A stretch of DNA of 64,000 nucleotides, taken from Chitinophagaceae bacterium (GTDB taxonomy: Bacteria > Bacteroidota > Bacteroidia > Chitinophagales > Chitinophagaceae). The notes beneath the pieces are model-generated. The model was not told where the DNA came from and made no database searches. It saw only the letters and a list, made by a program, of their open reading frames with translations. The position numbers were made by a program, and so were the translations under genes. Positions within the stretch are counted from its first letter, which is position 1; the number at the start of each line of letters is the position of its first letter. The stretch lies in contig JADJTY010000012.1 of NCBI GenBank assembly GCA_016710935.1, positions 186,001 through 250,000 on the forward strand. The letters are read 5' to 3'. Shown in pieces: positions 8,590 to 18,224 of this stretch.

Positions 8590-11500
8590 TTACCTGATCA
8601 TAAATATTTTATCATCCCTGAAATCAGGACTGGTGATACGTAAACTATAAACACCCGGAGTTATATTTCCCGGTATCATAAAATTATCATCAATAAAGTT
8701 TACCGGAATGATCAGTTCATGCTGTAACACAGATTGACCCAAAGTATTAATGATCTGTACCTGGTAATGACCCGGTTTAATGCCCTTGTAGGTATAATGC
8801 AGGTTAGAACCCCGTTGTATGGGGTTATTGTATATTACAAATCCTGAAAGTATATCGCTCAACGTAAAGCTTTGCTCTGCGCCATAAGCAATACCGCCAT
8901 TGTTAGTTGCCCATGCTTTGTAATAATATTTAGCACCCTGCACTAATCCACTTATGGTAGCAGAAAAATTGCCGCTGTTAATATTGCCGGCGTTTACCCT
9001 TGTGCCAAGCCCATTAGCTAGCCCGCTGATGCCACTGTACTCAAAACCATACGCTGTAACGGGACTGCAACCAATGCTGCTAACAGATCCGTTTAAAGTT
9101 ACCGAATTAGGATTGAGTATGGTTGAAGGACCGGTTACAGCCGTTCCCAAGGTATTTACTCCGCTGCCGTTTGCTACCACATTAATGCTGATGGGAGCAC
9201 CACCCCCACTAACCGGTATATTACCATTGTAAGATTGTACAGCTGTTGGGCTGAACTTAACAAATATAGTTTGGGTATATGCACCAGCAGCATGTATGAT
9301 GCTTAAAGATGGAGTATATACACCACCCGATGTTGTGGAGAATGTATAACCAGTAAGCGGACCCACATTTATATTGGCAGCAGTAACAGCATTGCTGTTT
9401 ATTACAAAGGAATTGGGGCCTGCTGTTGTATTGACACAGTTGGCACCAAATGCTGTAAGCGGCGTTGCGGTTAAAACCGGTGCCAATGTAGTAAATGATC
9501 CTTGTGTACCATAAACCGTTCCACCGGCATTGGTTGCATAAGCACGATAATAATAGGTGGTGCTTGGTGCTAAACCTGTAAGTGCCGAGCTGAAATTAAC
9601 ACCGCTTAAATTGGTTGAAGCAACCGCCGTTCCTGTTCCGTTAGGAAAACCATTGGTGGTGCTGAACTCAATGCCATAAGCGGTTACAGCTGTACAACCA
9701 TTTGCAGGTATGGTACCGGCAACCGTTGCAGTAGTTTGCGTAACAGCACTTGCTGCACCGCTGGTAACAGATGGTGCTGTATTAACACCAGCACCGGTTA
9801 CAGCACGGTTTACAGATGCAGCACCACCCCCGCCAACGGTAATATTGCCGTTGTAAGACTGCACTAACGTTGGCGTAAAACGCACAAATATTTGCTGTGT
9901 GTATGCCCCGCCCGGTTGCGCTAAACTTAATGTTGCTGTATAAGTACCCCCAGCTGTTGTTGAGTACGTATATCCTGCCAAAGCAGCTACCGTAACATTG
10001 GCTGTTGTAAGGTTGGTACCTGTTATGGTAAACGAATTAGGACCTGCAGTTGTATTGATACAAACATTACCAAAACCCGTTAAGGCTGATGTTGTTAATG
10101 TAGGTGTTGTTGTTGTAAATGTTCCCTGTGCGCCATAAGCCGTACCTCCATTATTGGTTGCATAAGCATGATAATAATAAGTAGTTGTTGGAGCAAGCCC
10201 GGTTAAATTGGAAGAAAAATTAATACCGCTTAAGTTGGTTGAAGGCACTGGGGTTCCGCTTCCGTTAGGGAAACCATTGATAGTACTCCACTCAACACCA
10301 TAAGCAGTAATTGCCGAGCAACCGATTGAAGGTATAGTACCTGCAACTGTTGCCGAAATTGAAGTAATGGCACTTGCTGCACCACTGGTAACCGTTGCAA
10401 TGGTGTTGATACCTGCACCAGATGCTGCAACATTGATGGCTGTAGCGCCACCACCTGAAACAGGAATATTACCATTATAAGATTGAACCAGTGTTGGCGT
10501 GAATCTTACAAAGATCTGTTGTGTATAGGTACCGCCCGGTTGTACTAAACTTAGTGAAGCAGTATAAGTACCGCCTGCAGATGTTGAAAATGTAAAGCCG
10601 GCTAACGGGCCTACATTAACATTGCTATTATTTAATGCCGATGCATTTATAGTAAATGAATTAGGGCCGGCAGTTGTGTTTACACAAACATTTCCAAATG
10701 CTGCCAAAGCAGTTGCTGCTAATGTTGGTGTAAGCGATAAGGTGGTAAATGTTTGCTCATTGCCATAACCCGTGCCGCCGGCATTGGTTGCATAGGCATG
10801 ATAATAGTAAACAGTACCTGGAATTAATCCGGCAACATTAGATGAAAAATTAATGCCGCTCAGGTTGGTAGATACCACGGGTGTACCGGTACCGTTTGGA
10901 AAACCTAAAGTTGTACTGTACTCAACACCATAAGTGGTAATGGCACTGCAGCCATTTGATGGAATAGTTCCGGCTAATGTGGCTGAATTGGTTGTAATGG
11001 CCGATGCTGCACCGGTAGTTACCGTTGGAACAGCATTTACGCCTGATCCTGTAGCTGCAACATTGATAGCGGTTGCACCACCACCACCTACAGGGATATT
11101 TCCATTGTATGATTGAATCAATGTAGGGTTAAACCGTACAAATATTTGTTGACTATATGCACCACCTGGCTGGACTAAACTTAAGGTTGTTGTATAAGTA
11201 CCTCCTGCAGTTGTTGAATAAGTAAATCCAGCTAATGCACCTACAGTGATATTTGTAGCATCCAGGTTAGAGCCGGTAATTGTAAATGAATTAGGACCCG
11301 CAGTTGTGTTTATACAAACATTACCAAAACCCGTTAAGGCCGAGGTTGACAAAGCCGGTGCTCCTACTGTTGTAAAAGATTGTTGTGCTCCGTAAGCCGT
11401 GCCACCTGCATTGGTTGCATAGGCATGGTAATAATAAGTAGTACCCGGTATTAAGGAAGTAGCATTGGAAGAGAAATTTATCCCACTCAGGTTCGTTGAA

Positions 11501-12735
11501 GCTACTGGTGTTCCGGTTCCGTTAGGGAAACCATTGGTTGTGCTATACTCAACACCATAAGCAGTTACAGCACTACAACCATTTGCAGGAATAGTACCTG
11601 CTAAAGTTGCTGTGGTTGTTGTAATGGCACTGGCTGCTCCAGTTGTTACAGTAGGTATGGTATTGACCCCTGCACCCGATGCAGCCACATTTATGGCAGT
11701 TGCACCACCGCCGCCTACAGGTATGTTACCATTATAAGATTGAACTGCTGTTGGTGTAAACTGAACAAATATCTGTTGGCTATATGCACCACCCGGTTGT
11801 ACTAAACTTAAAGAGGTAGTGTATGTACCACCTGCTGTTGTTGAATAAGTAAACCCTGCTAATGCACCCACAGTAACATTAGTAGCATTAAGTGTAGTGC
11901 CGGTAATTGTAAATGAATTAGGGCCTGCTGTTGTATTTACACAAACATTGCCGAAAGCAGTTAATGCTGTTGCTGTCAGCGTGGGAGCCGCTGCGCCCGA
12001 AGGTGTTACATCTGCCCAGCTGGTACCAATACGCAATTCATCCAATTCGATAAAAGGTGTACCCGTTGAAGCTACCTGTCTTAAAAAAAAACGTGCAGCA
12101 CTCGAAAGATCAGTACCCGCAACCGATGTAGCATCTGCAGCCGGTTCACTGCCACCTATCGCAGCAGTATTCAACCATATCCGGCAAACATCATTTGCTG
12201 CGCCGGCAACAATATCATAAGCTGTTACAATAAAGCATGGGGTACCAGGAATTAAATCAGCGGCTAACCAGGTTACTGCAGAATTACTCCGTGTAGAAAC
12301 GCCAACATTATATCTACCTGCAGTTGTGCTCAGTCTTGTCCATATAGCATCTCCAAAAGTTGTAGTAGACCCGCTCTGTATATAACCTGCAAAATACCCC
12401 CCTGTTGTATTTAAAGAACCTAAAGCAGATACATTCAGTATAAAAGAACTGTAAATTGAACCGGATGTTTGTGAAGTGAAATTTGTATAATAATCAGTTC
12501 CAGTTCCTTCAAAGATCACTTTATTACCTGTTGATGGTGCAAGGCCCGGGTAAGTTAAGCTTCCTGCATCAACAAGTATTGAATCTCCGGTGTTCATGGG
12601 TAACCAGGTATTGTTGCTTTGAGCGGCTAAACCCTGGGTAGGATGGGGTGTATAGTTAAACGGCTCTGTAAGTAACTGGCTCCAGCTACTTAAAGAAGCA
12701 GTAATTATAATAATTAAAAAATAAATTTTTTTCAT
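8590..12735 (-). CDS. Giant secreted repeat protein with T9SS type A sorting domain
   Basis: A 1381-residue exported protein. A signal peptide ends at SWSQ. Residues about 20-250 resemble a concanavalin/LamG-like beta-sandwich (FNYTPHPTQG ... FIELDELRIGTSW). Five tandem units of about 208 residues follow. Each pairs a FGNVCVNTTAGPNSF...GGYTQQIFVRF module with a fibronectin-III-like module (YGVEYSTTNGFPNGTGTPV ... TTYYYHAYATNAGGTAYG). The last ~85 residues (NTLGQSV...ITPGVYSLRI) form a type A C-terminal sorting signal, so the protein should leave the cell through the type IX system and be surface-attached. It is the third gene after a TonB receptor and a DUF5689 lipoprotein, so it probably serves that uptake locus, perhaps as an adhesin or binding protein. 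Confidence 0.85.
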   Translation of the reverse strand: MKKIYFLIIIITASLSSWSQLLTEPFNYTPHPTQGLAAQSNNTWLPMNTGDSILVDAGSLTYPGLAPSTGNKVIFEGTGTDYYTNFTSQTSGSIYSSFILNVSALGSLNTTGGYFAGYIQSGSTTTFGDAIWTRLSTTAGRYNVGVSTRSNSAVTWLAADLIPGTPCFIVTAYDIVAGAANDVCRIWLNTAAIGGSEPAADATSVAGTDLSSAARFFLRQVASTGTPFIELDELRIGTSWADVTPSGAAAPTLTATALTAFGNVCVNTTAGPNSFTITGTTLNATNVTVGALAGFTYSTTAGGTYTTSLSLVQPGGAYSQQIFVQFTPTAVQSYNGNIPVGGGGATAINVAASGAGVNTIPTVTTGAASAITTTTATLAGTIPANGCSAVTAYGVEYSTTNGFPNGTGTPVASTNLSGINFSSNATSLIPGTTYYYHAYATNAGGTAYGAQQSFTTVGAPALSTSALTGFGNVCINTTAGPNSFTITGSNLDATNITVGALAGFTYSTTAGGTYTTTLSLVQPGGAYSQQIFVRFNPTLIQSYNGNIPVGGGGATAINVAATGSGVNAVPTVTTGAASAITTNSATLAGTIPSNGCSAITTYGVEYSTTLGFPNGTGTPVVSTNLSGINFSSNVAGLIPGTVYYYHAYATNAGGTGYGNEQTFTTLSLTPTLAATALAAFGNVCVNTTAGPNSFTINASALNNSNVNVGPLAGFTFSTSAGGTYTASLSLVQPGGTYTQQIFVRFTPTLVQSYNGNIPVSGGGATAINVAASGAGINTIATVTSGAASAITSISATVAGTIPSIGCSAITAYGVEWSTINGFPNGSGTPVPSTNLSGINFSSNLTGLAPTTTYYYHAYATNNGGTAYGAQGTFTTTTPTLTTSALTGFGNVCINTTAGPNSFTITGTNLTTANVTVAALAGYTYSTTAGGTYTATLSLAQPGGAYTQQIFVRFTPTLVQSYNGNITVGGGGAASVNRAVTGAGVNTAPSVTSGAASAVTQTTATVAGTIPANGCTAVTAYGIEFSTTNGFPNGTGTAVASTNLSGVNFSSALTGLAPSTTYYYRAYATNAGGTVYGTQGSFTTLAPVLTATPLTAFGANCVNTTAGPNSFVINSNAVTAANINVGPLTGYTFSTTSGGVYTPSLSIIHAAGAYTQTIFVKFSPTAVQSYNGNIPVSGGGAPISINVVANGSGVNTLGTAVTGPSTILNPNSVTLNGSVSSIGCSPVTAYGFEYSGISGLANGLGTRVNAGNINSGNFSATISGLVQGAKYYYKAWATNNGGIAYGAEQSFTLSDILSGFVIYNNPIQRGSNLHYTYKGIKPGHYQVQIINTLGQSVLQHELIIPVNFIDDNFMIPGNITPGVYSLRITSPDFRDDKIFMIR
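8860..11990 (-). repeat. Five tandem ~0.62-kb coding repeats
   Basis: The segment encoding the AGPNSF motif recurs near 9411, 10029, 10657, 11287 and 11913, a spacing of about 618-630 bases. Both DNA and protein stay similar between units, which indicates repeated duplication or gene conversion. Confidence 0.85.
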
Positions 12736-12788
12736 AAAGAAAATTTGTAGGTGTAATTACCCGATAAATAATGCTGAAATAAGCCCGG

Positions 12789-12817
12789 GCTGTCATATTC
12801 CAAAAGAATATGACAGC
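12789..12817. other. Perfect 12-bp hairpin between operon genes
   Basis: GCTGTCATATTC and its exact complement are separated by 5 bases. There is no T-run on the minus strand, so it is not a typical terminator. It sits between the DUF5689 gene and the giant T9SS gene and could set their transcript ratio by RNA processing or partial termination. Confidence 0.65.
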
Positions 12818-12841
12818 TTCTACTTACGTTATTATTAACGA

Positions 12842-14260
12842 TTATAATCCTGTTACTTTTATTTCATCAACTTCCCAGGCCGATGTTTTATCACTGGTCG
12901 TTCCTGCCGGATCTGCACCTTCATATCGGAAAGCAACATAAATGGTTCCGGTATAACTGTTCAGGTTGATATTACCCGAATTGGTAAAGCCCGATGGGAA
13001 ACTTGAAGTAGTACTTCCCGGAGAAAGCGTTGCCTGCGACGTAAGATCTGTCCACACAACACCTGCAGCCCATGGATTTCCTGTTCCGGTGTAGTTGGTT
13101 GAAACCAGCACTTTTAATGCGGCTTCTACATTGGTACCACCCGGTGTGCTGGTTAAAATAAATCCTTGTATTGTTTTAAAAGTAAGGGTTTTAGTTGTTC
13201 CTGTTAATGCAATGCCAGGTGTAACAAGCCAGGTAGTTACTGTACTTTGCCCGGTTCCAAATCCACTCATGTAAGCATATTTATTTGCACTGAAAGTTCT
13301 TGCCGTCCACACTTCACTGGCAGCCTGTGCTGAATTGTTCCAACCTGGTAATCCTATTATGGTGTAAGGAAAAGTTGTAGGTGTTGGCAGGCCTTCAAAA
13401 TCTTCATAAAATAAAGTTCCCGCAGGTAATGCGCAGGCATAAGGACTGTTAAATCTTACATCAGAAGTATCCCTGATGATCAACTGGCGTGTATTTCCAA
13501 AAACGGTGTACATCGCTAATATGGTGCCACGGCCGGGCGCAACAGTTTGGCCTGCAAAATTTGCATAGGCACTTGTGCGAACAATCAGCGTTTGAGAATT
13601 ACATGAATTAATATCACGGTTTACGGTGCTTTTATAAGCAGAGGTATCAGAGTATGTTCCTGTTGGGGTAGCAAACCGGTAATCGTTAAGCTGAATTAAA
13701 GTTCCTATTAAGGGATCCTGCATATTGGTGGTGCCTGTACCACCCAGATCGGCCCAGGTTACTACCTTTGGCACAACCGGGTTATTTAAAGAACCACCCA
13801 CTACATACTTGCTGATTAAATTTGAAGGAATCCCTTCCAGTGATGGAGACCCTGCAACAGTTGCTTTTACACCCAGCATCATTGTTTTATTATAATCGCT
13901 GATCGTAAGACCGTTACATTTAATAAAGATCATACGGCCTACCGGATATGTACCATACAGGCTGTTTGCATCCAGCATGATCTGCAAACCACCGGTTGCA
14001 TCCTGGATAAATAATTGTTTGTATAAATTGCCACTCTTATCATCAGCCACAACAACTCCTGAAATAATGATATCAGTTGTAATTACATCATACGCACCTG
14101 CAGTAGTATGCATGGCTTTTAATGCCCTGATAGAGGTGTTGGCTACAATTGCAGGATCAGCTGCACCCGGAGGATTGTCGAAGTTTTTCTTACAGGCACT
14201 AAAGGTGAAGGTTGTTGCAACCATCATTACCGCTGTCATTAATTTAAAAATCTTGTTCAT
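12842..14260 (-). CDS. DUF5689 surface lipoprotein with C-terminal jelly-roll domain
   Basis: A 472-residue lipoprotein (lipobox FTFSAC, Cys23). Residues about 45-270 match the DUF5689 pattern of OB-fold-like strands (TTDIIISGVVVADDKSGNLYKQLFIQDATGGLQIML). Residues about 280-472 read as a choice-of-anchor J/MAM-like beta-sandwich (LFYEDFEGLPTPTTFPY ... SAWEVDEIKVTGL). OB-fold proteins of this kind are often linked to nucleic-acid handling, but the ligand is not known. It lies 60 bases downstream of the TonB receptor on the same strand, so it is probably the receptor's surface-exposed partner. The assignment rests on pattern recognition. Confidence 0.72.
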   Translation of the reverse strand: MNKIFKLMTAVMMVATTFTFSACKKNFDNPPGAADPAIVANTSIRALKAMHTTAGAYDVITTDIIISGVVVADDKSGNLYKQLFIQDATGGLQIMLDANSLYGTYPVGRMIFIKCNGLTISDYNKTMMLGVKATVAGSPSLEGIPSNLISKYVVGGSLNNPVVPKVVTWADLGGTGTTNMQDPLIGTLIQLNDYRFATPTGTYSDTSAYKSTVNRDINSCNSQTLIVRTSAYANFAGQTVAPGRGTILAMYTVFGNTRQLIIRDTSDVRFNSPYACALPAGTLFYEDFEGLPTPTTFPYTIIGLPGWNNSAQAASEVWTARTFSANKYAYMSGFGTGQSTVTTWLVTPGIALTGTTKTLTFKTIQGFILTSTPGGTNVEAALKVLVSTNYTGTGNPWAAGVVWTDLTSQATLSPGSTTSSFPSGFTNSGNINLNSYTGTIYVAFRYEGADPAGTTSDKTSAWEVDEIKVTGL

Positions 14261-14320
14261 AATGTATATTTTAAAAAGTTTATTACGTGTTTATTTTTAT
14301 CTGTCCGTAAGATCCTGGTG

Positions 14321-16900
14321 TTAGAAACGAAGACCAACACTGGCGAAATAGTTGATGCCATATGCGTAAAATCTTCTGTCAGGAAATTTGTTTACATTCT
14401 TTTCTGCAAAATCATAACGAAGTTGCTCAAAGCCACCCGATGCAATACTCCGGTTATTGAGTATATTATTTACACCCACATTAAATACCATGAAATGCCT
14501 TTTCTTCAATGATTTAAACTTCCTGTTCATCAGCCAGCTATATCCTGCAAATGCATCCAGTGTGTACTGGTTGTCCAGTTTTGTCTGGTCAACGATCTCG
14601 TGCCATTTATCCGAGCCTTCCGGTACACCGTTTACTGCGGCGGCAGTTCTGCGGATGGGGTTATAGCTCAAATACATTTCATCAAAATAATTGAAGTTCA
14701 CATTCAGGAACCAGAATTTAGGTGAACGGTAATCTAACCCGATGGTGTAGGCCCTTTGCGGTGTTGGTACATAAAAATCTTTTGAATATACGGTAACATC
14801 CTTATCTACTACAGCAGAACTGTTATCAATGGTTACGGTAGCATTCTGTCGTGTATTATAAGTATACTGCCCTATTGCTGCAGCACCCGTTACACTTAAC
14901 CCTTTATATATTTTAGCTTCAACACCAAATTCAAGACCCATGTGTATTTTACCAATATTGCTGATGGCATAGTTTACAAAGTTGCGGTATTCATCATGGT
15001 AAAAGGTAAGTACATCCAGCCCGTTTTTAAACTGGCTATAGTAACCGGTAGCCCTTACTTTTAATTTAGGAGCGTTCATCACATAACCAAGTTCGGTGCT
15101 CAGTATCTCTTCAGATTTTATGTTTTCCTGTATAATATCCCTTGTTCTGGGAGCAATAAAAGCATTCTCGAAAAACGGTGCCCTTGAAGCATAAGAACCA
15201 TTGGCAAAAATATAATTACGTCCGTCTATTTTATAAGTTAGACCTCCTTTAATACCTGAGTTGTAAAAATTCTGTATTTCAGATTTCCCGAATGAATTAT
15301 TAGGAAACAAGCCGGTTTTTACCTTGCCCTGGCGGTAAAAACTGGTGTACGAATGTTCTGTTGCAACAAATACGTCAATCTTACGGAATTTAAAAACACC
15401 CTGCATCCAAACTGATCCTTTTTTAATATTTAAATCGTAATTGTACCCAAACTTATCACCCTCACGTACAATCCTGTTGGGGTTGTTCAGATCATTTTGT
15501 CCGGCACTTGAATTGGTTGGAAAATCCCTTTCACCAAACTGGTTCACATCTACATAAAATTCGCCTCCCAGCAAATCATCCACTTGTTTATAGTAATGGT
15601 TGTTTTGAGATTGGTAGGTAACGCCGGCAGTGAAATTTATGTTTTCAGAAACCGCAGTATTTAAAGTACTGTTGAAATTATATTTTGTGGTATTGATGAT
15701 CCTGTCTTCTACAATATACCTGCTCCTGCGGCCTGTTACATCATTGCCCGGTATTCCGTTTACATTACGTACCACATCCCTGGCTGCATAATTGGTTTGG
15801 TATAATGCATCCCAGTTTATCTGGCGTTTATTTACATCACTCATTAATTCCTGTCTTAGCTGTTCTCCGTAAACGGGATCAAGCTGGTAGCTTGGCAGGT
15901 AACGGTAATAATCGGGCCTTGGGTCGGCAGCATTGTACCAGTCTAAACCGGTAGTGCTTCTCTTACCATATGTAATAGCGGCTGATGTTAACAGGGAGGT
16001 TTTATCAGATATTTTCCAGTCGTGGGTTAAAATACCAACAGGCTGAAAAGATTTGGCAATACTGGCATTTCTTTTTTTACCATTCTGGTATCCCCAGTAA
16101 GGGTTGTAATAATTATCATTGGCAAGGGTAAGCATTTCGTTTACAGATGCACCCTGGCGGCCGTTTTCTGTTGGTGTACCAAAAGCCACAAATGATAACA
16201 GGTGTTTATCGTTTATACGCTTATCTACTCCTGCAAAAAAAGACAAGCCCCTGTAGTATGTTCCGTCACTGTATCCTTCTTCGGCCCAGCGGGTGGTTAC
16301 AGAAAAAGAAAACGCCCAACCCTTGCTGTTAAGCCCGGTTGAATGAGTAAGCATGATACGGTTGTTGTAATTACGGTTGGATGAAGCATAGTTAATGCTG
16401 GTTTGCTTACGCTGGTAAGAAGCCCTTGTATCTAAAAAGGTTAAACCGCCCAGGTCGCCATAACCGAAAGTAGTAGGTTTTAAACCCAGGGTGGCTTCCC
16501 TGTTACGGGTTACATCATTCAATCCGCCCCATTGCCCAAAAGGGGTAAACCCGTTATCCAGGTTTTCCATGGGCGAGCCGTTGATGTAGGTGGTAAACTG
16601 GTCGGCATCATATCCCCTTATACGAAACCGTACGGCGCCAAATTTAAAATTGGCTGCGTTTAAAAAAGGATCTCTTCCGGCACCAAGTTGAGAAGAAATA
16701 TTTTGTGCACTTCCATCCTGCCCGTCTGTTTCATCCAACGAAATTACCGGAATATTATCCTGGTTGGTTTCATTAAGTGTTTCAATAATGGTAGTGTCTG
16801 GAACCACAGGTGCTGTTTTGGGATCTGTTTGTGAAAAGGCCGGGGACAACAGACCTGCCAGCAGCACTACTACAAGAAAACTGTGTTTAATTATACGCAT
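14321..16900 (-). CDS. TonB-dependent outer membrane receptor
   Basis: An 859-residue TonB-dependent transporter. The signal peptide ends near SPAFSQ. A plug domain follows (RFRIRGYDADQFTTYINGSPMENLDNG, near residues 93-120), then a 22-strand-type barrel ending in YFASVGLRF with a terminal Phe, as expected for BAM substrates. It lacks the N-terminal carboxypeptidase-like domain of SusC proteins, so it is a plain TonB receptor. It heads an operon with the DUF5689 lipoprotein and the T9SS repeat protein, divergent from a secreted endonuclease/phosphatase-fold enzyme. The cargo is unknown; nucleic-acid or phosphate-containing products are suggested only by context. Confidence 0.88.
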   Translation of the reverse strand: MRIIKHSFLVVVLLAGLLSPAFSQTDPKTAPVVPDTTIIETLNETNQDNIPVISLDETDGQDGSAQNISSQLGAGRDPFLNAANFKFGAVRFRIRGYDADQFTTYINGSPMENLDNGFTPFGQWGGLNDVTRNREATLGLKPTTFGYGDLGGLTFLDTRASYQRKQTSINYASSNRNYNNRIMLTHSTGLNSKGWAFSFSVTTRWAEEGYSDGTYYRGLSFFAGVDKRINDKHLLSFVAFGTPTENGRQGASVNEMLTLANDNYYNPYWGYQNGKKRNASIAKSFQPVGILTHDWKISDKTSLLTSAAITYGKRSTTGLDWYNAADPRPDYYRYLPSYQLDPVYGEQLRQELMSDVNKRQINWDALYQTNYAARDVVRNVNGIPGNDVTGRRSRYIVEDRIINTTKYNFNSTLNTAVSENINFTAGVTYQSQNNHYYKQVDDLLGGEFYVDVNQFGERDFPTNSSAGQNDLNNPNRIVREGDKFGYNYDLNIKKGSVWMQGVFKFRKIDVFVATEHSYTSFYRQGKVKTGLFPNNSFGKSEIQNFYNSGIKGGLTYKIDGRNYIFANGSYASRAPFFENAFIAPRTRDIIQENIKSEEILSTELGYVMNAPKLKVRATGYYSQFKNGLDVLTFYHDEYRNFVNYAISNIGKIHMGLEFGVEAKIYKGLSVTGAAAIGQYTYNTRQNATVTIDNSSAVVDKDVTVYSKDFYVPTPQRAYTIGLDYRSPKFWFLNVNFNYFDEMYLSYNPIRRTAAAVNGVPEGSDKWHEIVDQTKLDNQYTLDAFAGYSWLMNRKFKSLKKRHFMVFNVGVNNILNNRSIASGGFEQLRYDFAEKNVNKFPDRRFYAYGINYFASVGLRF

Positions 16901-16924
16901 ATTAGTGTTTTGTTAAAAATCGAG

Positions 16925-16932
16925 CAAATGTA
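16925..16932 (-). promoter_or_regulatory. -7 box of the TonB receptor operon
   Basis: TACATTTG on the minus strand fits TAnnTTTG. The predicted transcript start is about 16921, 20 bases before the start codon. It lies back to back with the promoter of the divergent nuclease-like gene. Confidence 0.55.
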
Positions 16933-16994
16933 GGCTATTCATGGTTTTTTGGCCAGATTTTTTCATCATTAACATATTAGTCATATTGAAATTC

Positions 16995-17023
16995 TTGACA
17001 TCTGGTACATATCAATACCTTTG
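16995..17023 (+). promoter_or_regulatory. Promoter of the secreted nuclease-like gene
   Basis: TTG (16995-16997, within TTGACA) and TACCTTTG (17016-17023) are separated by 18 bases. The predicted start is near 17027, 16 bases before ATG 17043. This also argues against the longer ORF start at 16941. Confidence 0.65.
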
Positions 17024-17042
17024 CCCAACATTTGATAATATT

Positions 17043-18086
17043 ATGAATAGATTTATATTAACTGTTGCCATTGCAATACTTTCTTTTTCACCCGGTTACG
17101 CCCAAAAAGAAAACTTCAAACCCTCGGTGATCGGGTTTTATAACCTCGAAAATTATTACGATACCGTAAATAATCCCAAAGTGGATGACGAAGAATTTTT
17201 ACCAAACAGCGAGCGGCATTACAATACCCGTATTTTTTTAGACAAGGTTGAACGCTTAAGTTCGGTAATTGCACAAATGGGTACCGATCTTAACCCTGAT
17301 GGACTTTCTTTATTGGGCGTTGCCGAAATTGAAAATGATACCGTACTGAACATATTGGTAAAACACAAAAACCTGAAAGGCCGAAACCTCAAAGTCATTC
17401 ATTATGATTCACCGGATATCAGGGGTATTGATGTAGGTTTATTGTACAACCCCAAATATTTTACGCCCTTATACAGTACCAATCTTTATGTACAGCTGCC
17501 CGGCGGATCTAAGGATTCTTATAAAACCCGTGACATATTATATGCAAAAGGAATGCTGGATGGAGATACCGTGCATATAATGGTTGGGCACTGGCCTTCA
17601 CGCTCGGGTGGTGAAGAACGATCAGCCCCTGCAAGAGCTGCTGCTGCCGGTGTTGTAAAACGTGTGGTTGATTCATTAATGGCCATCAACATCCAATCAA
17701 AGATTGTGATCATGGGCGATCTAAATGATGACCCCACCAGTCCAAGCTTAACCAAAGTACTTGGCGCCAAAGGAACTACCGATGGTTTAAAAGATGGTGG
17801 TCTTTACAATCCTTGGTTTGATTTCTATAAAAAAGGTATTGGCACCATTGCTTACCAGGACAGTTGGGGATTATTTGACCAGGTAATTCTATCAAAAGCC
17901 TGGTTGGATAAAGCGCAGACCGGATATCATTTTTACAGGGCAAATATTTTTAACCGGGAGTTCCTGGTACAAAAAACCGGTAGATACAAAAGCTATCCAA
18001 AAAGAACCTGGGATGGCACTACCTATAATTATGGCTACAGCGATCATTTTCCCGTGTATGTAACTATGCTGAAAAGAGTGAATTGA
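17043..18086 (+). CDS. Secreted endonuclease/exonuclease/phosphatase family protein
   Basis: A 347-residue protein of the DNase I-like metal-dependent fold. The start at 17043 gives a clean signal peptide (MNRFILTVAIAILSFSPGYAQ); the longer frame from 16941 would begin upstream of the promoter. Fold motifs are GFYNLENYYD, LGVAEIEND (catalytic Glu), GHWPSRSGG, GDLNDDP and the final SDHFPVYV with Asp-His. Members cleave phosphodiester bonds in nucleic acids, phosphoinositides or similar substrates. Export and the adjacent TonB/DUF5689 operon suggest extracellular phosphodiester or DNA breakdown feeding uptake; that link is inferred. Confidence 0.85.
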   Translation: MNRFILTVAIAILSFSPGYAQKENFKPSVIGFYNLENYYDTVNNPKVDDEEFLPNSERHYNTRIFLDKVERLSSVIAQMGTDLNPDGLSLLGVAEIENDTVLNILVKHKNLKGRNLKVIHYDSPDIRGIDVGLLYNPKYFTPLYSTNLYVQLPGGSKDSYKTRDILYAKGMLDGDTVHIMVGHWPSRSGGEERSAPARAAAAGVVKRVVDSLMAINIQSKIVIMGDLNDDPTSPSLTKVLGAKGTTDGLKDGGLYNPWFDFYKKGIGTIAYQDSWGLFDQVILSKAWLDKAQTGYHFYRANIFNREFLVQKTGRYKSYPKRTWDGTTYNYGYSDHFPVYVTMLKRVN

Positions 18087-18224
18087 TCTAATAAATGCAC
18101 TGATAGGGTTCAGGTATTACCTTATATTGATAAATATTTTTAAACAAAATCCTTTATAAAAAATAGTTCAGCGTTTTATAATTCGTAAAATATGATGTAA
18201 GATTGTTACTATCATGGAAGACTT

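Noticed and set aside
11897..12220. 107-residue + strand ORF inside the giant T9SS gene
   Set aside because: It is a shadow of the repetitive Thr/Gly/Ala-rich coding sequence.
8590..12735. Non-ribosomal or toxin-type function for the giant protein
   Set aside because: Only beta-sandwich/FnIII-like repeats and a T9SS signal are visible; there is no enzymatic motif.
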